Part shown: positions 21,746 through 32,619 of the stretch, one piece after another
Numbering within the stretch: the stretch's first letter is position 1
Layout of the letters: each line of letters begins with the position of its first letter
Source: Siphonodentalium dalli
Lineage: Eukaryota > Mollusca > Scaphopoda > Gadilida > Siphonodentaliidae
Assembly (NCBI GenBank): GCA_032622095.1
Contig: CP136067.1
Location: forward strand, 99,004,707-99,068,706
Direction of reading: 5' to 3'
DNA length: 64,000 bases
Program-made: the position numbers and the translations under genes
Notes under the pieces: generated by a model
What the model was told of the DNA's origin: nothing
The model's database searches: none
Seen by the model: only the letters and a program-made list of their open reading frames with translations

Positions 21746-23689
21746 TCAACCATGCAAGGGGGTCTATAATCCCACATCTGCAGGAATGATAAGAACACTG
21801 TATGGAATAAAATATTTATAGATGAATGTATAGATAGATAAAAATCTTCCATGCTCACAAGTTTATGACCACAACCAAATTTATTGGAAAAGGAAAACAA
21901 TATTTTTCATTAGTTGAGCAAATATGAACAAATATATTGTATTGATGTTGACCAGCAAAAAATATACTTACATTGAAATGTTAATTGAGAGAAGCCAAAT
22001 ATGTAACCCGTGCAGTATAGAGCAATTACCAAACTCCTTATTTGAATTGGAAGGGAGTTCCGGGGAGCTGGAGCATAGAGGAAGGGCTTAAACAAAAATT
22101 GTCCCAACCCCTTTTGTATAGATATCAAATAAATTTCAAGTCAAGCTGGAGCGATTGATTTCCTTAAAAACCTGGCCTGACTTCGTTTCACGACATGAAA
22201 TTATTCTCGTAGTTTGATTTTCCAACAATTTAAAGGTGGGAAACATTTGTATATATTTCCTCCTTTGATCAAAGTTTGGATTAAAATGTCCATCAGTTAG
22301 AAATTGTCCAACCTTAGGGGGTGTCAGGTTAGATGTGAGGTATCCCCAAAAGCCCAACAGCCCAATTGGGGGGGGGGATTATATCATGACACGGAATGTC
22401 CATAGTCAGTGTTACTTGCGGGATTATATAGCCAAAATTAGCATTTCACTTGTACTTAGCATAATCGACGATATCTCGAAAAATGTAAACGGTGAGTGAA
22501 GTTTGTGAGATTTGCCGGGTATTTATATATACTGCAGTTAACCTGTTTATCTTCGGTGTAGTAACTACTCGCATCCACGTCCCTGCTTCCATATTATGGT
22601 GGATACCCCCTCACAAAACGAACACCATAATTATAAACACGTCCCTTCATCGATATGTTATGATAAAGGGTGGTTCGGTTGGAAATCATATGGTGGACGC
22701 AATATATATATATACATGTATATATATATATACAACCACGACGATTTGCCTGTTGCGAACCATTTCTGCCTTCCGCGCCATTCTGTTAAGGACATTCGTG
22801 TCCAAGTGAGTGATACAGGGAGGACTATCGGACCTTCACAGTCGCAGGATTACAGAGCAAAAGTACATTTCAATGCTTGACAGTTTCAATTCCGGTATCA
22901 ATAGAGATGCTGGATTCATGTCCGCGTGGTTGTAGTCTTATTGTGATATCTTGTTGCAACTAACATGCAGCTATATACCTTTCAATTGTACCTATACACT
23001 AGGTCCTAATTTATATCTACTAGAATTTGGTAACCATCAACTTGTTTACCTGGGATACAACGTCATCACGTCATCATCAACGCTTCATGTAGCTTTAACG
23101 TTTCTTGTCTCATTTCTCGTTTGTCTGTCACTTGATAAAGTCTATGTTAGACGAAAGCTCGTGAGAAAAAAATATACAATAGGTCTTAAAGGTGTTACCA
23201 TTTATTTCAACCCAACTATCAATCAGACCTATACGGCTACACTACTTTACCTATATATATATATATATATATATATATAATGATTGTAATTTGTGAAAAC
23301 AACGATACCAAATAAATTGTAGTACTCATCGCAATACGCGGCATGATACCTAATAAACAATAAACAAAAAAGCAACGATGATTTGTAATCACATACAAAC
23401 TAACGCACACACAGCTTATTGATTAATTGTGCACAGGCACGTTATTGTGTGTTAGCGATTAGTGTGCCCATTGGATAGCTCTGATAAGCGATTAACCTCT
23501 CAACTTACGATTGGTTAATAATTTTGTGAGCGAGCAATGCCATGATACAATTATTGTATCGACCTTTGGCCTGTAATAAATCTACAATAATCAATCGTTG
23601 ATCTTTGTAAAGTTTGTGAGATTTTGTTAGCTCATCGTTTCATAGTACCGGCGATATTACAAAAAAAAACAAAATGGTGGCACGTGAAA
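21746..23689. other. No supported gene; microsatellites only
   Basis: AT-rich DNA with short open frames of no recognisable type. It holds TA/TATG-rich microsatellites at about 22703-22732, a pure (TA)n run at about 23252-23279, and a G run near 22369-22377. Nothing else is recognised. Confidence 0.45.
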
Positions 23690-24300
23690 AGTACACTAGG
23701 ATTCATTAGAAGAAACCTCAAGAAAGCCTCAGTAAAAAGTAGATTCATCAGAAGAAACCTCAAGAAAGCCCCAGTAATAAGTAGATTCATCAGAAGAAAC
23801 CTCAAGAAAGCCCCAGTAATAAGTAAGCAGATCGCATACGAAACCTTAGTGCGACCAAAGATCGAATGGTCCCGACAATTACCGACAATTACAACTACAA
23901 ACACTAGAAGGTCGAAGGTATGACCACCGACTCCAGCTGTTTAGCAAGATCCCGGCTATCGACACCAATGACCTGTTGAGACCGAAACACAAAGTGGGTC
24001 GAAAACTCAAAGCTCGGAAGTTCGAGAGGTATATATGAAAGAACTGTGTTTCTGCAACAACTGTAAGAACTCTAAACCATACGAACTAATCGACACCAAG
24101 ACTCCAGAATTCAAGAACTCATTCTTTCCTAAAACAACCAAAGACTGGAATACTCTGGAAGAAGACAGCATGCGATCCATCCAAACGACAATGAACGGAG
24201 AACCAACTGAAACCAACAAAACGTCCTAAATCATCCCATCCACGCGCTTATACATCCAAACGGATCATGCGCGAATACCAATATAGATACAGATGCAGAT
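23690..24300 (+). pseudogene. LINE 3' fragment, copy 4, internal triplication
   Basis: This has the same family signature as 6700-7372: TLGFIRRNLKKA, AYETLVRPKIEW, then a frame-broken stretch. It continues with KNSFFPKTTKDWNTLEEDS near 24115-24165 and a tail of ATATAGATACAGATGCAGAT near 24281-24299. A 42 bp segment encoding FIRRNLKKAPVIS is repeated three times in tandem (about 23698-23824), the last two units almost identical. The triplication keeps the frame because 42 is a multiple of three, but downstream frames are broken. It is a 5'-truncated dead copy. Confidence 0.8.
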
Positions 24301-24741
24301 AATTGCATTCCCATATTAACTGTGTGTCAGTTTTGTTAACTTCGGCATGACCGTCTAATTTGAAATGGGTATTCAGACAACACTGTGACTGTGAATGGGA
24401 GCAGAGTTGTGAGAGGGGTTCATTCCTCGCCCATTATAAGTTATAACGATCCCAAACATTCGTATCAAATCGTGAGGACTTGAAATTTGGATGTGCACAC
24501 CCATCCCCTCAACTGAAAAAGTAACAACATATTCGGACACAGGGACTTGACTAGAGAAAGTGTCTATGGGCTGTCCACCTTTATTTTCCCAACTACAGTT
24601 GCAGTGTTACTGCACCCCTTGAAAAAGAGCAAACTCACAGTTTTACAAAATTCAATGTGCACCCACACCACCTTGGATTGGAAGTTTCCAGCTGGTACCT
24701 CAAGCTTTCCATCTGTTAGAAAATTATAAAAAAAAAAATGG

Positions 24742-24911
24742 TACAAGCCTTGGAATAGTGTGTCTGTCATTTGCAGAATGAGGTGTAAGCAGAATGAGGT
24801 CCCCAGAGGGTGAATTTGGTGATGCTAGCCCGCTGTGCGGGGGTAGCATCACTAAATTCACCCTCTGGGGACCTCATTCTACAAATGACAGACACACTAT
24901 TTCAAGGCTTG
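24742..24911. mobile_element. Foldback element, family F2, copy 1
   Basis: The arms carry AGCCTTGGAATAGTGTGTCT / AGACACACTATTTCAAGGCT, CAGAATGAGGT, CCCCAGAGGGTGAATTTGGT and the apex GATGCTAGCCCGC/GCGGGGGTAGCATC. The left arm contains a 16 bp tandem duplication of GCAGAATGAGGTGTAA type. A second, more diverged copy lies at about 48725-48857. Confidence 0.82.
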
Positions 24912-25402
24912 AAATGGTATGGATAATTTCCATGCATTTGATGGTGATTTAGACCAAAATTCGAAAATATGCTAGTGATTCAAACTAAGTTGTCTCCAAA
25001 AAAATTACTCACTAATTGTTGGTTCAGAAGTTAAGCAACAAGAACAATATGAACCTCTATGCGGTGTACATTGTTTGTATCAGCCTATCGGTATGAAACT
25101 TCCAACTGCATGTTAAAATAATTTGACCAAAGTTGGCGTGAGACGCTCACCAAACCACCCAACACGTCACCCCCACCATCACCATGCCCATATTCTGACG
25201 AAATTGTATGGTCATGAGACGATAAAACATAACTATTAAACTATTAATTAAATGTTTGTATATTCATAATTTAGTGTACAAATAATAAGGCTCAATTTTC
25301 GTTGTACTATGAAACCACTGTGATAGTTAACACAATTGTGTACTTACAAATTAATAAATACTATGTGTTTAGAGCACAATCCCATTGTTGCAATCGTTCC
25401 CT

Positions 25403-25810
25403 GATTTTTGGTAAAGCACACCGATTCCCAAGGCTGGCGAATGAATAGTTCAATGATTACCCCATTGTTAGGCACACGCAACTCACAACAGACAAATCGC
25501 ACGGGCGCTCCGAATCAGCTTCAATTACCAGAGGCCACAGGGGCACGAACAGCGCTCTGCTTCCCACAAACACACTGTCATTCTACGCCGTTACTATCTA
25601 TGCACCTCTAATATACTAAGCAGGTACATATATAGGGACGGCGTATAAGGGAAGTGTGGGTGGGGGATGCATGTCCTCTTGTAAAATAACTGAAGCTACA
25701 TTGAAACGACCGCGCGATTTGTTTGTTAAGAGTAGCGCGTGTCGAACAATGGGATATCACTGAAATATTAGTTTGTCAGCCTTGGGAATTGGGTGTGATT
25801 TACCAAAAAT
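25403..25810. mobile_element. Non-autonomous TIR element, 408 bp
   Basis: The terminal inverted repeats are about 38 bases. The left has TTTTTGGTAAAGCACACCGA then TTCCCAAGGCTGGC; the right is the complement with two or three differences (25771-25810). The inside has no ORF of interest; the frame at 25408-25611 is chance. Flanking AAT/GAT triplets are not clear target duplications, so the superfamily is unassigned. Confidence 0.7.
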
Positions 25811-26599
25811 ACAATATATATACATACATCAACAGGACGAACGGAGGGGGGTGGCAATAGTAACACATGCATTGGTTGAATTATTTATTAACTAGTAGAA
25901 TAATTACATTTATTATAATTATTCCACAAAACTAATCCAGTTCCGAAAATATTCTCAGGACCACTAATCCAACGATGAAACTAAACGAATTAACATTTAC
26001 ATTTAGAACCACTAAATAGTGATATATCCAATAATCCAACAGAATCACCACTTCACTATATAGTGCTCCACATATCCGATATAACTAACAACATAACTTG
26101 TATCTGGAGAATCTGGAGGAACCATTGGACTATTATGGTAGTAATTTCGAAACAGTTTCTTCAAAAGGCGACACGTTTGTCACATAATAATGATGTGCAC
26201 CATTACCTTTGGCAAAAAGTAGTTGGTTGTTGGTTACAGGTCCAAATTCCATGTCACCATTCTGGCACACAGACTTCTTCGGAATTCATGATCCACTTAT
26301 ACAATGTATATAATAATAGTAAGACACAATCATGCGACTTCCACATTTGACTTTCCAAACACATCTGCGAGTGACTTGGTTTGTGAAAACGGATCACACG
26401 TTAATCCGTGTCGTTTCGGACATATTTATTCACATTCAACGGCGATCACTGCATGAGTAATCACGATGATTGGTGTGGCTAACGGGTCATTGTGTTCATC
26501 TCGGCCAGCGCACGGATTGTACGTCGTGTTCAACGCACGATCAATTGCGTATTTCGAGATAATCGAATTATGTGCGGTCAATTGTGCTCTAAGTCGGTC
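25811..26599. other. No supported gene
   Basis: AT-rich spacer. A short palindromic ATTTATTATAATTATTCC tract occurs near 25908. Nothing else is recognised. Confidence 0.4.
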
Positions 26600-26680
26600 A
26601 GAGCACGCGAATAGTTCTTTACCAGAATAAATCTCGTCTCCGACTCGATTTATTCTGGTAAAGAACTATTCTTGTGCTCT
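26600..26680. repeat. 81 bp hairpin
   Basis: The arms of about 33 bases carry AATAGTTCTTTACCAGAATA / TATTCTGGTAAAGAACTATT, perfectly paired, flanked by AGAGCAC/GTGCTCT. The loop is about 13 bases around TCGTCTCCGACTC. It is probably a foldback element remnant. Confidence 0.75.
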
Positions 26681-27044
26681 AACCATTACTTACAGGTATA
26701 AAATTATTCAAAGTATTGACACCAGGATTGGTCCAGGAACGCGCTACCATTGCACATTACTCCGAGTACGTTGAACCGTTCAACTCATCGTCGATAATCC
26801 ACCAAGGGAATTGTATAGCGAACGTATTCAGTGAGAGACTTTGTAAATATTATTACGCATTATAAAGGAAATTGATAAAATTCTAACAGTGGTATACTAT
26901 CAAGAAGACAAATTTGGCAAAACTCCTGCATAATTTCCGGAGTCGGACATACACAGTGGGTATGTGCGTGGGTCGATATATTAACATCCAGATTTTTCGG
27001 TCATACCTGGATTGTTATTCAGAGCGATGAACGCCATGGGCAGA

Positions 27045-27655
27045 GGCGCAACTACGACAACCACGATGGGGAATCACGTGGTTTCGAGGTTGGTGAGTAC
27101 CACGCATTCATAATGTGCAAACGCACAAAAACATAATATATGAGGAACTGACACAAAACATAGCATTTTGACTGTTACGAGCATATGCTAGTTTACTTTT
27201 AATATAAGTTGATACCTTATTTGTTCGGAAATAATCGGTAGTTTTCTATAACTAGAATAATGATATATTACATAATATTTTGGCTGCTACGAGCATATGC
27301 TATTAAATTTTTCAGACAAGCTGATACCACATGTGTGTCCAAACTAGATCTAACATTCTGACCAGAGGATTTTCCAAGATGTATGGATTGGTGTGTTACA
27401 CGAACATCAGACTGGCAACTTTTGTCAGAATGTTATAGAAAACTACTGAGTATTTAGAAACAATTAAGGTACCAACTTGTTTTTAAAATAATCTAGCATG
27501 CTCGTAACAGTCAAAATGCTACGGTTTGTGTCAGTTCTTTATATATTATGTTTATATACGTTTGCGCTGGCCTCGACCATTTTCAATGTGTGGTACTCAA
27601 CAACCTCTAAACCACGTGATTCCCCACCGTATTATCGGAACTGCTACCCCGCCGA
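27045..27655. mobile_element. Foldback element with about 200 bp arms
   Basis: The left arm at 27045-27265 and the right arm at about 27425-27655 are inverse copies. Shared markers are GGGGAATCACGTGGTTT, GAGTACCACGCATTC, GAACTGACACAAAACATAGC, TTTTGACTGTTACGAGCATA and GGTAGTTTTCTATAAC. The centre repeats CTACGAGCATATGCTATTAA and GACAAGCTGATACCAC in direct orientation to the left arm. The right arm ends about 35 bp before the 35 bp satellite. The 101-codon frame at 27498 with a hydrophobic start falls wholly in the arm and satellite and is not taken as a gene. Confidence 0.8.
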
Positions 27656-27688
27656 TAGCCCATATCGTTACGGAGTTAACTCTCTGGT

Positions 27689-28317
27689 GGTATGGATGAC
27701 GTGGTGTGGAGATGCAGATGACGGTATGGATGACGTGGATGTGGAGATGCAGATGATGGTATGGATGACGTGGATGTGGAGATGCAGATGGCGGTATGGA
27801 TGACGTGGATGTGGAGATGCAGATGACGGTATAGATGACGTGGATGTGGAGATGCAGATGACGGTATGGATGACGTGGATGTGGAGATGCAGATGATGGT
27901 ATGGATGACGTGGATGTGGAGATGCAGATGGCGGTATGGATGACGTGGATGTGGAGATGCAGATGACGGTATAGATGACGTGGATGTGGAGATGCAGATG
28001 ACGGTATGGATGACGTGGATGTGGAGATGCAGATGACGGTGTGGATGACGTGGATGTGGAGATGCAGATGGCGGTATGGATGACGTGGATGTGGAGATGC
28101 AGATGACGGTATAGATGACGTGGATGTGGAGATGCAGATGACGGTATGGATGACGTGGATGTGGAGATGCAGATGGCGGTATGGATGACGTGGATGTGGA
28201 GATGCAGATGACGGTATAGATGACGTGGATGTGGAGATGCAGATGGTGGTATAGATGACGTGGTTGTGGAGATTCAGATGACGGTATAGATGACGTGGAT
28301 GTGGAGATGCAGATGGC
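27689..28317. repeat. 35 bp minisatellite, 18 units, 4-unit higher order
   Basis: Units of GGTATGGATGACGTGGATGT plus GGAGATGCAGATGAC run without gaps from 27689 to 28317; the first unit is 32 bp. Variants at the unit boundary (AC, TG, GC, AC) and GGTATGG versus GGTATAG recur in a fixed order, so four units (140 bp) form a higher-order repeat in the left two thirds. Because 35 is not a multiple of three, the minus strand reads through all three frames as a 35-residue repeat rich in His, Ser and Ile. That explains the 251-codon frame there, which I do not annotate as a gene. Confidence 0.92.
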
Positions 28318-28406
28318 GAATGATGGCGAAAGAGGTTGTCGAGGACCCTCAATTCAATTCAATTCATTTAATCTTATATGGAGGGTAATTACGGTCACAA
28401 TTCGAA

Positions 28407-28531
28407 GTGCTAACTTATATATTGTAGAATGTGAAATGCTATTGTCAATCTGTCAAATGCCAGAATTTAGTGCTAACGTGTATATTCTAGAATGTGAAAT
28501 GTTACTTTCAAATGTAAAATTCCCGAATTTA
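28407..28531. repeat. 63 bp tandem duplication
   Basis: AGTGCTAACTTATATATTGT and AGTGCTAACGTGTATATTCT begin two successive units at 28407 and 28470, each ending in GAATTT and sharing AGAATGTGAAATG. It is non-coding. Confidence 0.75.
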
Positions 28532-29089
28532 TTTTGTATTTCTTAATTCTAAATGACAAAATTTAAATGATGGTACCCGTTTAACGCATGAGTGGTGCGA
28601 AGCCGACACAGTACGAGCGACCTTGCTCGCGGGATTTGAAACAGCGACCAAACCGAAAATTGCACGTCGCTCCAAGCGGACAAGCCACTGCTGTGTGAAG
28701 ACTCACAATAGACCAGCAACGAGCTGCGAATTCGCATCGCTGTGTTTACAGCGAATACGCTAATCGACACGCCAAACACTGGACCACGGAGCTCCACATT
28801 AAAAATGTTCACGGCACTGCGCATCCCCCAAAAAGGAGAATTTTCGTTGAGTTTTATTAATTTTCTAAACGGCAAAACTTCAGAAGGAATAAATAGACCA
28901 GTACCTGATTATTGTAGATATATATTGTTGAAATATGAGCAGAGATAACAGAAATAACGGATAACTTTGCAAAACGTGAATGCATGAAACCTGTTCCATG
29001 TGGATATCCTTTCCAAGTGTAGGCTGGTTCATGGTCATAACAAAGAGCATTCATATCCGGCCAAAATATATGATGACTGAATCTGCAGT
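28532..29089. other. No supported gene
   Basis: This is slightly more GC-rich unique sequence (28600-28820) without a convincing frame or splice structure. Nothing is recognised. Confidence 0.4.
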
Positions 29090-29290
29090 TGGGTTTAATC
29101 GCTCTAAAAGGAGACAACCCTAGACAACGCTGAATATAGGAGTCAATCCTGCGAGGTCTCTAATTTACAAAGCACAATAATTCACTCTGAAGTTTCCGAC
29201 GTTTTTACTCTGTAATAAACTCCCATATAAGTCCTGGTTTGGACGAATGAGTTTTCGTTTGCAGCCATGGCGTTTATCGGAATGATCAAT
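29090..29290 (+). repeat. Satellite-family monomer outside the main array
   Basis: It carries the same string of markers as the block at 32.6-34.6 kb: GGGTTTAATCGCT, CAACGCTGAATATAGGA, TGCGAGGTCT, AATTCACTCTGAAGTTTCCG, TTTACTCTGTAATAAACTCC and CATATAAGTC. It lies about 3.5 kb left of the main array, so the family is dispersed as well as tandem. Confidence 0.75.
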
Positions 29291-29596
29291 TTAAAGTGAT
29301 TCTAGACATTTAGAACTTTACTCTTTTCGCCCATTGTAAACAAGTCAGCAACAATTACTGATGAAGATTCAATTTTTGCTCATTCTAATCGCTATTCTCG
29401 CGAGGCAGGTGTGAATTGAAGAACGTGGTAACTCGAGTCAGGTATGAATTGAAGAACGTGGTAACCATATTTTTAATTACCAAATAGTAGTCTATTACCT
29501 TTTTTTTCACCCAATTGCACTTACATTTTGATGAATAGCCAATTATGCAAAAAGCAGTATGCAATGAATGCTTTTATTGGATATATATATCTACAA

Positions 29597-30044
29597 TTTA
29601 AAGATGCATAATCCGAATTAACGCTCGCAAATTACTATTTCATTGTCTTCGGGGGTAAAAATTATTTGATTCGAGTCCAGGAAACCGCCCATCAAAGCTC
29701 AGAGTGATCAGATATCGATGTTTGAAATCTAGTATTCACCACCGATAATGTTAAGTGGCCCAGTAAACAGTCGACGAGAAAAGTCTGGGACCAAATTGCG
29801 GATGAAGATGGATAACTCTAAAATCAAGTGGCTTTTTTGCGTCAGATATTTGACAAACCGGCATAATTTTGTTGAACAAAATGGTGATAAATAACAGGTT
29901 TTTGGCAATTTTATACTATAGTTGACTGTGGTTAGAATTATTTTTGGGCAATTACTCGATTCTGATACTGAAGCTGAAAAATGTTGTTGTTGTTGGAATC
30001 TGATGATATGAGGACCATCGAATCGGATTGAGGATCTCTTAGGT
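29597..30044 (+). mobile_element. TTTAAAG MITE family B, copy 2
   Basis: It starts TTTAAAGATGCATAATCCGA and ends ATCGGATTGAGGATCTCTTA. Internal markers are CTTCGGGGGTAAAAATTATT, ATTCGAGTCCAGGAA, GATCAGATATCGAT, GTGGCCCAGTAAACAGTCGA, TATAGTTGACTGTGGTTAG and a (GTT)n run. This is the fullest plus-orientation copy and keeps a middle segment (AAATTGCGGATGAAGATGG) that copies 3 and 5 lack. Confidence 0.85.
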
Positions 30045-30329
30045 AGAAACGAGTTAGAGCCAGTGCTGCTCTATCAAGAGTGATTTGGCATCGCGGATCT
30101 CCGCTTGAGTTATATATAGTGACGATTGCATTTCCCAGGTAGGGTCTTAATTCACATCTCATAGAGTTTTCTCAACCAAACCAAGCCATTTAATGTGAGC
30201 TACCTTATTATGATTTCCATCGTATAGAAGTTTCACGAGAAGGCACGCGTTTTTTGACAGTTCCGATCGTTCCCTGGATACCAATTTCGACAAGTAATAA
30301 AGAAGTTTACTTCTATGATTATAGGGTGT

Positions 30330-31980
30330 CTATTCTATACCTAGTTCCCCGTATATCATATAGTTGGGGGTACTAGTTTTCATCTCAAGTATTATCTTGC
30401 ACAATTTAATTTGTAGGGATTCTATACTATGTACTTTCTCTATACACCAAACTTCGCTGACATATAACAGTATGGGTATAATCATGCTATCGAAAAGCTT
30501 CAGTGATAAATCTGGTGGAAGAAATAGTTTTCGAACCCTATTTATAGTAGGCCACACACGGCCATTATCGTTATTTCAACTGAACGCTTAATATTTAGAG
30601 CTACACAATCTGACCGTATAGAAGAATTTGACACAAAGTAATACAAATTCTTTGACAACTTCAAATTTAATTCCTCTGACGGTGAATTTTGGCGTATACC
30701 TTGATCATTTCTTACAAAAATCATCGTTTTTATTTTCTTGGTACTTGTATTAAAGACATATTATGTAGTTGTTCGGGTGCGTGAAACTGATAAGTTAGTG
30801 TCAAGGCGCTATGCCAACTGGAGGAATGTACCATTCTACTAACATCGCCGAAAATCTGAAGCAAATCGACCGTACCACTTAGTAGAAAACATCGTCTGAA
30901 CTATAAGCTCAAATGTAAATATTTACTACTCGATTCGGGACGTATCTATCGGCGATAAACTAACGAAAACGATTTCGCCATCGAGAGTTACTGCATTTTA
31001 TTCCACACTCATTGACGTGAGGCACATGTATTCAACGGAATCCCAGCCATTGAATACATATTAGCGTATACCTCTAGTCGAATACAAGCCGGAACTTTTC
31101 TTGTTGACGTTGTCGCCAAGAAAGATGACGTACATTACGTCGATCATCCGCTTTCGCTGATTCCCTCATGATTACTGGTTATTTGTCAGACTTAAATCAC
31201 AATAAAGGTAGCTTTATAGTAACAATGAAGGTGACATTCATGGATTGAACTTATCTGGCTGAACTGTGTAGAATAAATACAGAACACAACTTGTATAATA
31301 ATCTCGAATCTTTTATCGAACTCGTTGCGGACGGCGCAAAGTTATATTTCGCTCGAGCTATGCTCTCGCGAAATATATCCTTGCGCCATCCGCAACTCAT
31401 TCGATAACAGATTCTCGATTAAGATGCGCGTTGTGTTCTGTCTATTAATTAATATATAAGAATGACGGTGTGTGTTTTCAATTTGGATATAATATTTGTA
31501 AAAAATTACTACTTTGAACAAGAGTATTCTCCATTTATATTTGATCACCCTACCGGAGTGTTTCATATCATTTAACTGTGAGTATCCAGCTCTCAGCAGA
31601 GTCTGTGAATGCTTGTAATGCGCGACTCGTATCTTCCTCGGTTTCCACGAACATGATGGCTGTGTCATTCGCATAAATCAAACCTAGGAGTTTGATATAG
31701 AAACCACTATTGTTCATGAACAGTTCATCCAGTTAAATTATGGTTTTAATAACACAATCATCCATGAATTCAGTGAGATCGCTGATAAAAAGGAAAAATA
31801 AAATCGGCGACATGATCCCTCCCTGGATAAGGGCATTGCTACCGATACCATACTTAGGATGGGGTTGAAACAAATTAGAACTATAGCCAATTTTCAAAGT
31901 AACGTGATGTGATAGTATAGAAAGTACACTAGTTTGAATAGATCCAAAAGTATTTGACTCGTACACTTAACACTTGCTAT
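30330..31980 (-). pseudogene. Decayed LINE reverse transcriptase, interrupted
   Basis: Read from 31966 downward, a frame gives SNLFQPHPKYGIGS then IQGGIMSPILFFLFISDLTE (RT motif B region). Next comes LIYANDTAIMFVETEEDTS near 31680-31620, where the catalytic YADD is YAND, then ESWILTVK. The following block (TKKIKTMIFVRN, near 30760-30715) is separated by about 800 bp of foreign sequence. The thumb follows at 30557-30330 with FDSMIIPILLYVSEVW, IESLQIKLCKIIL and TPNYMIYGELG. The clade is not the 4.5-7.4 kb family. The changed catalytic Asp, the stops and the insertion make it dead. Confidence 0.75.
31274..31449. repeat. Foldback hairpin inside the LINE-interrupting insert
   Basis: The arms of about 75 bases carry CAGAACACAAC / GTTGTGTTCTG at the outside, then AATCTCGAATC, CTCGTTGCGGACGGCGCAAA and ATATTTCGC, with the apex TCGAGCTATGCTCTCG. 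The arms are imperfect in places. It lies within the 30770-31567 stretch that splits the RT. Confidence 0.78.
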
Positions 31981-32033
31981 ATATACACACACAACAGTTC
32001 AAAATCTACCATACAACCAGAGCTTCGCCCCAG

Positions 32034-32522
32034 TAAGTATGGGAAGCCAAATTGACATTTAATAGATAATTGCGCTTAAGTGCAATAAGGAATCACTAAT
32101 TTCGCTTAAGCGCAATTAGAGATACCCTATTGCGCTTAAACGCAATAAGATATTCCTTACTGTGCTTAAGCGCAATTACATCCTTGTTGTGCTTAAGCGC
32201 ATGCAATTAATATCTAACTCATGAGATCACCCCTCTGCAAATAGTAGAATTATCCTATATTTGCTCCACCAATTGTACCATGGACTACACCATTTGAATT
32301 ATAGGGAGTTTATGTAATGTGGCTAATTGCGCTTAAGAATATTCCTTATTGTGCTTAAGCGCAATTAGCTATTCCTTATTGCGCTTAAGCGCAACTAAAT
32401 ATTTGCGTATAGCGCTCAAGCGCAATTAGAGATTCCCTTATTGTGCTTAAGCGCAATTAGAGATTCCTTATTGCGCTTAAGCTCAATTATTTATTAACTG
32501 TCAATTTGGCTTCCCATAAGTA
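32034..32522. mobile_element. TIR element built of TTGCGCTTAAGCGCAA palindromes
   Basis: The element proper is 32040-32516 (477 bp), flanked by perfect 6 bp direct repeats TAAGTA (32034-32039, 32517-32522). The ends are inverted repeats TGGGAAGCCAAATTGACA and its complement. Inside are eleven palindromic units of the form TTGCGCTTAAGCGCAA in two groups (five at 32069-32205, six at 32322-32490), with spacing of about 25-35 bases, separated by about 110 bp of ordinary sequence. Spacers repeat AGAGATTCCTTA and its relatives. The two groups are roughly inverse to each other. There is no reading frame. The superfamily is unassigned. Confidence 0.88.
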
Positions 32523-32619
32523 GGATGATATTTCGGAATTGATAATTGCACTGCAAAAAATAATCACTTAACAATAATTTCTCATGTACGCAGCCAATCC
32601 CTTCGCTTCCATCCTTTCT

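Noticed and set aside
27498-27803. Plus-strand frame with a hydrophobic, signal-like start
   Set aside because: It begins in the arm of a foldback element and runs into the satellite. The hydrophobic stretch also exists as inverse sequence in the other arm.
27597-28352. A 251-codon minus-strand frame rich in His, Ser and Ile
   Set aside because: It is produced entirely by the 35 bp minisatellite, which happens to be open in all minus-strand frames. There is no start context, domain or exon structure.
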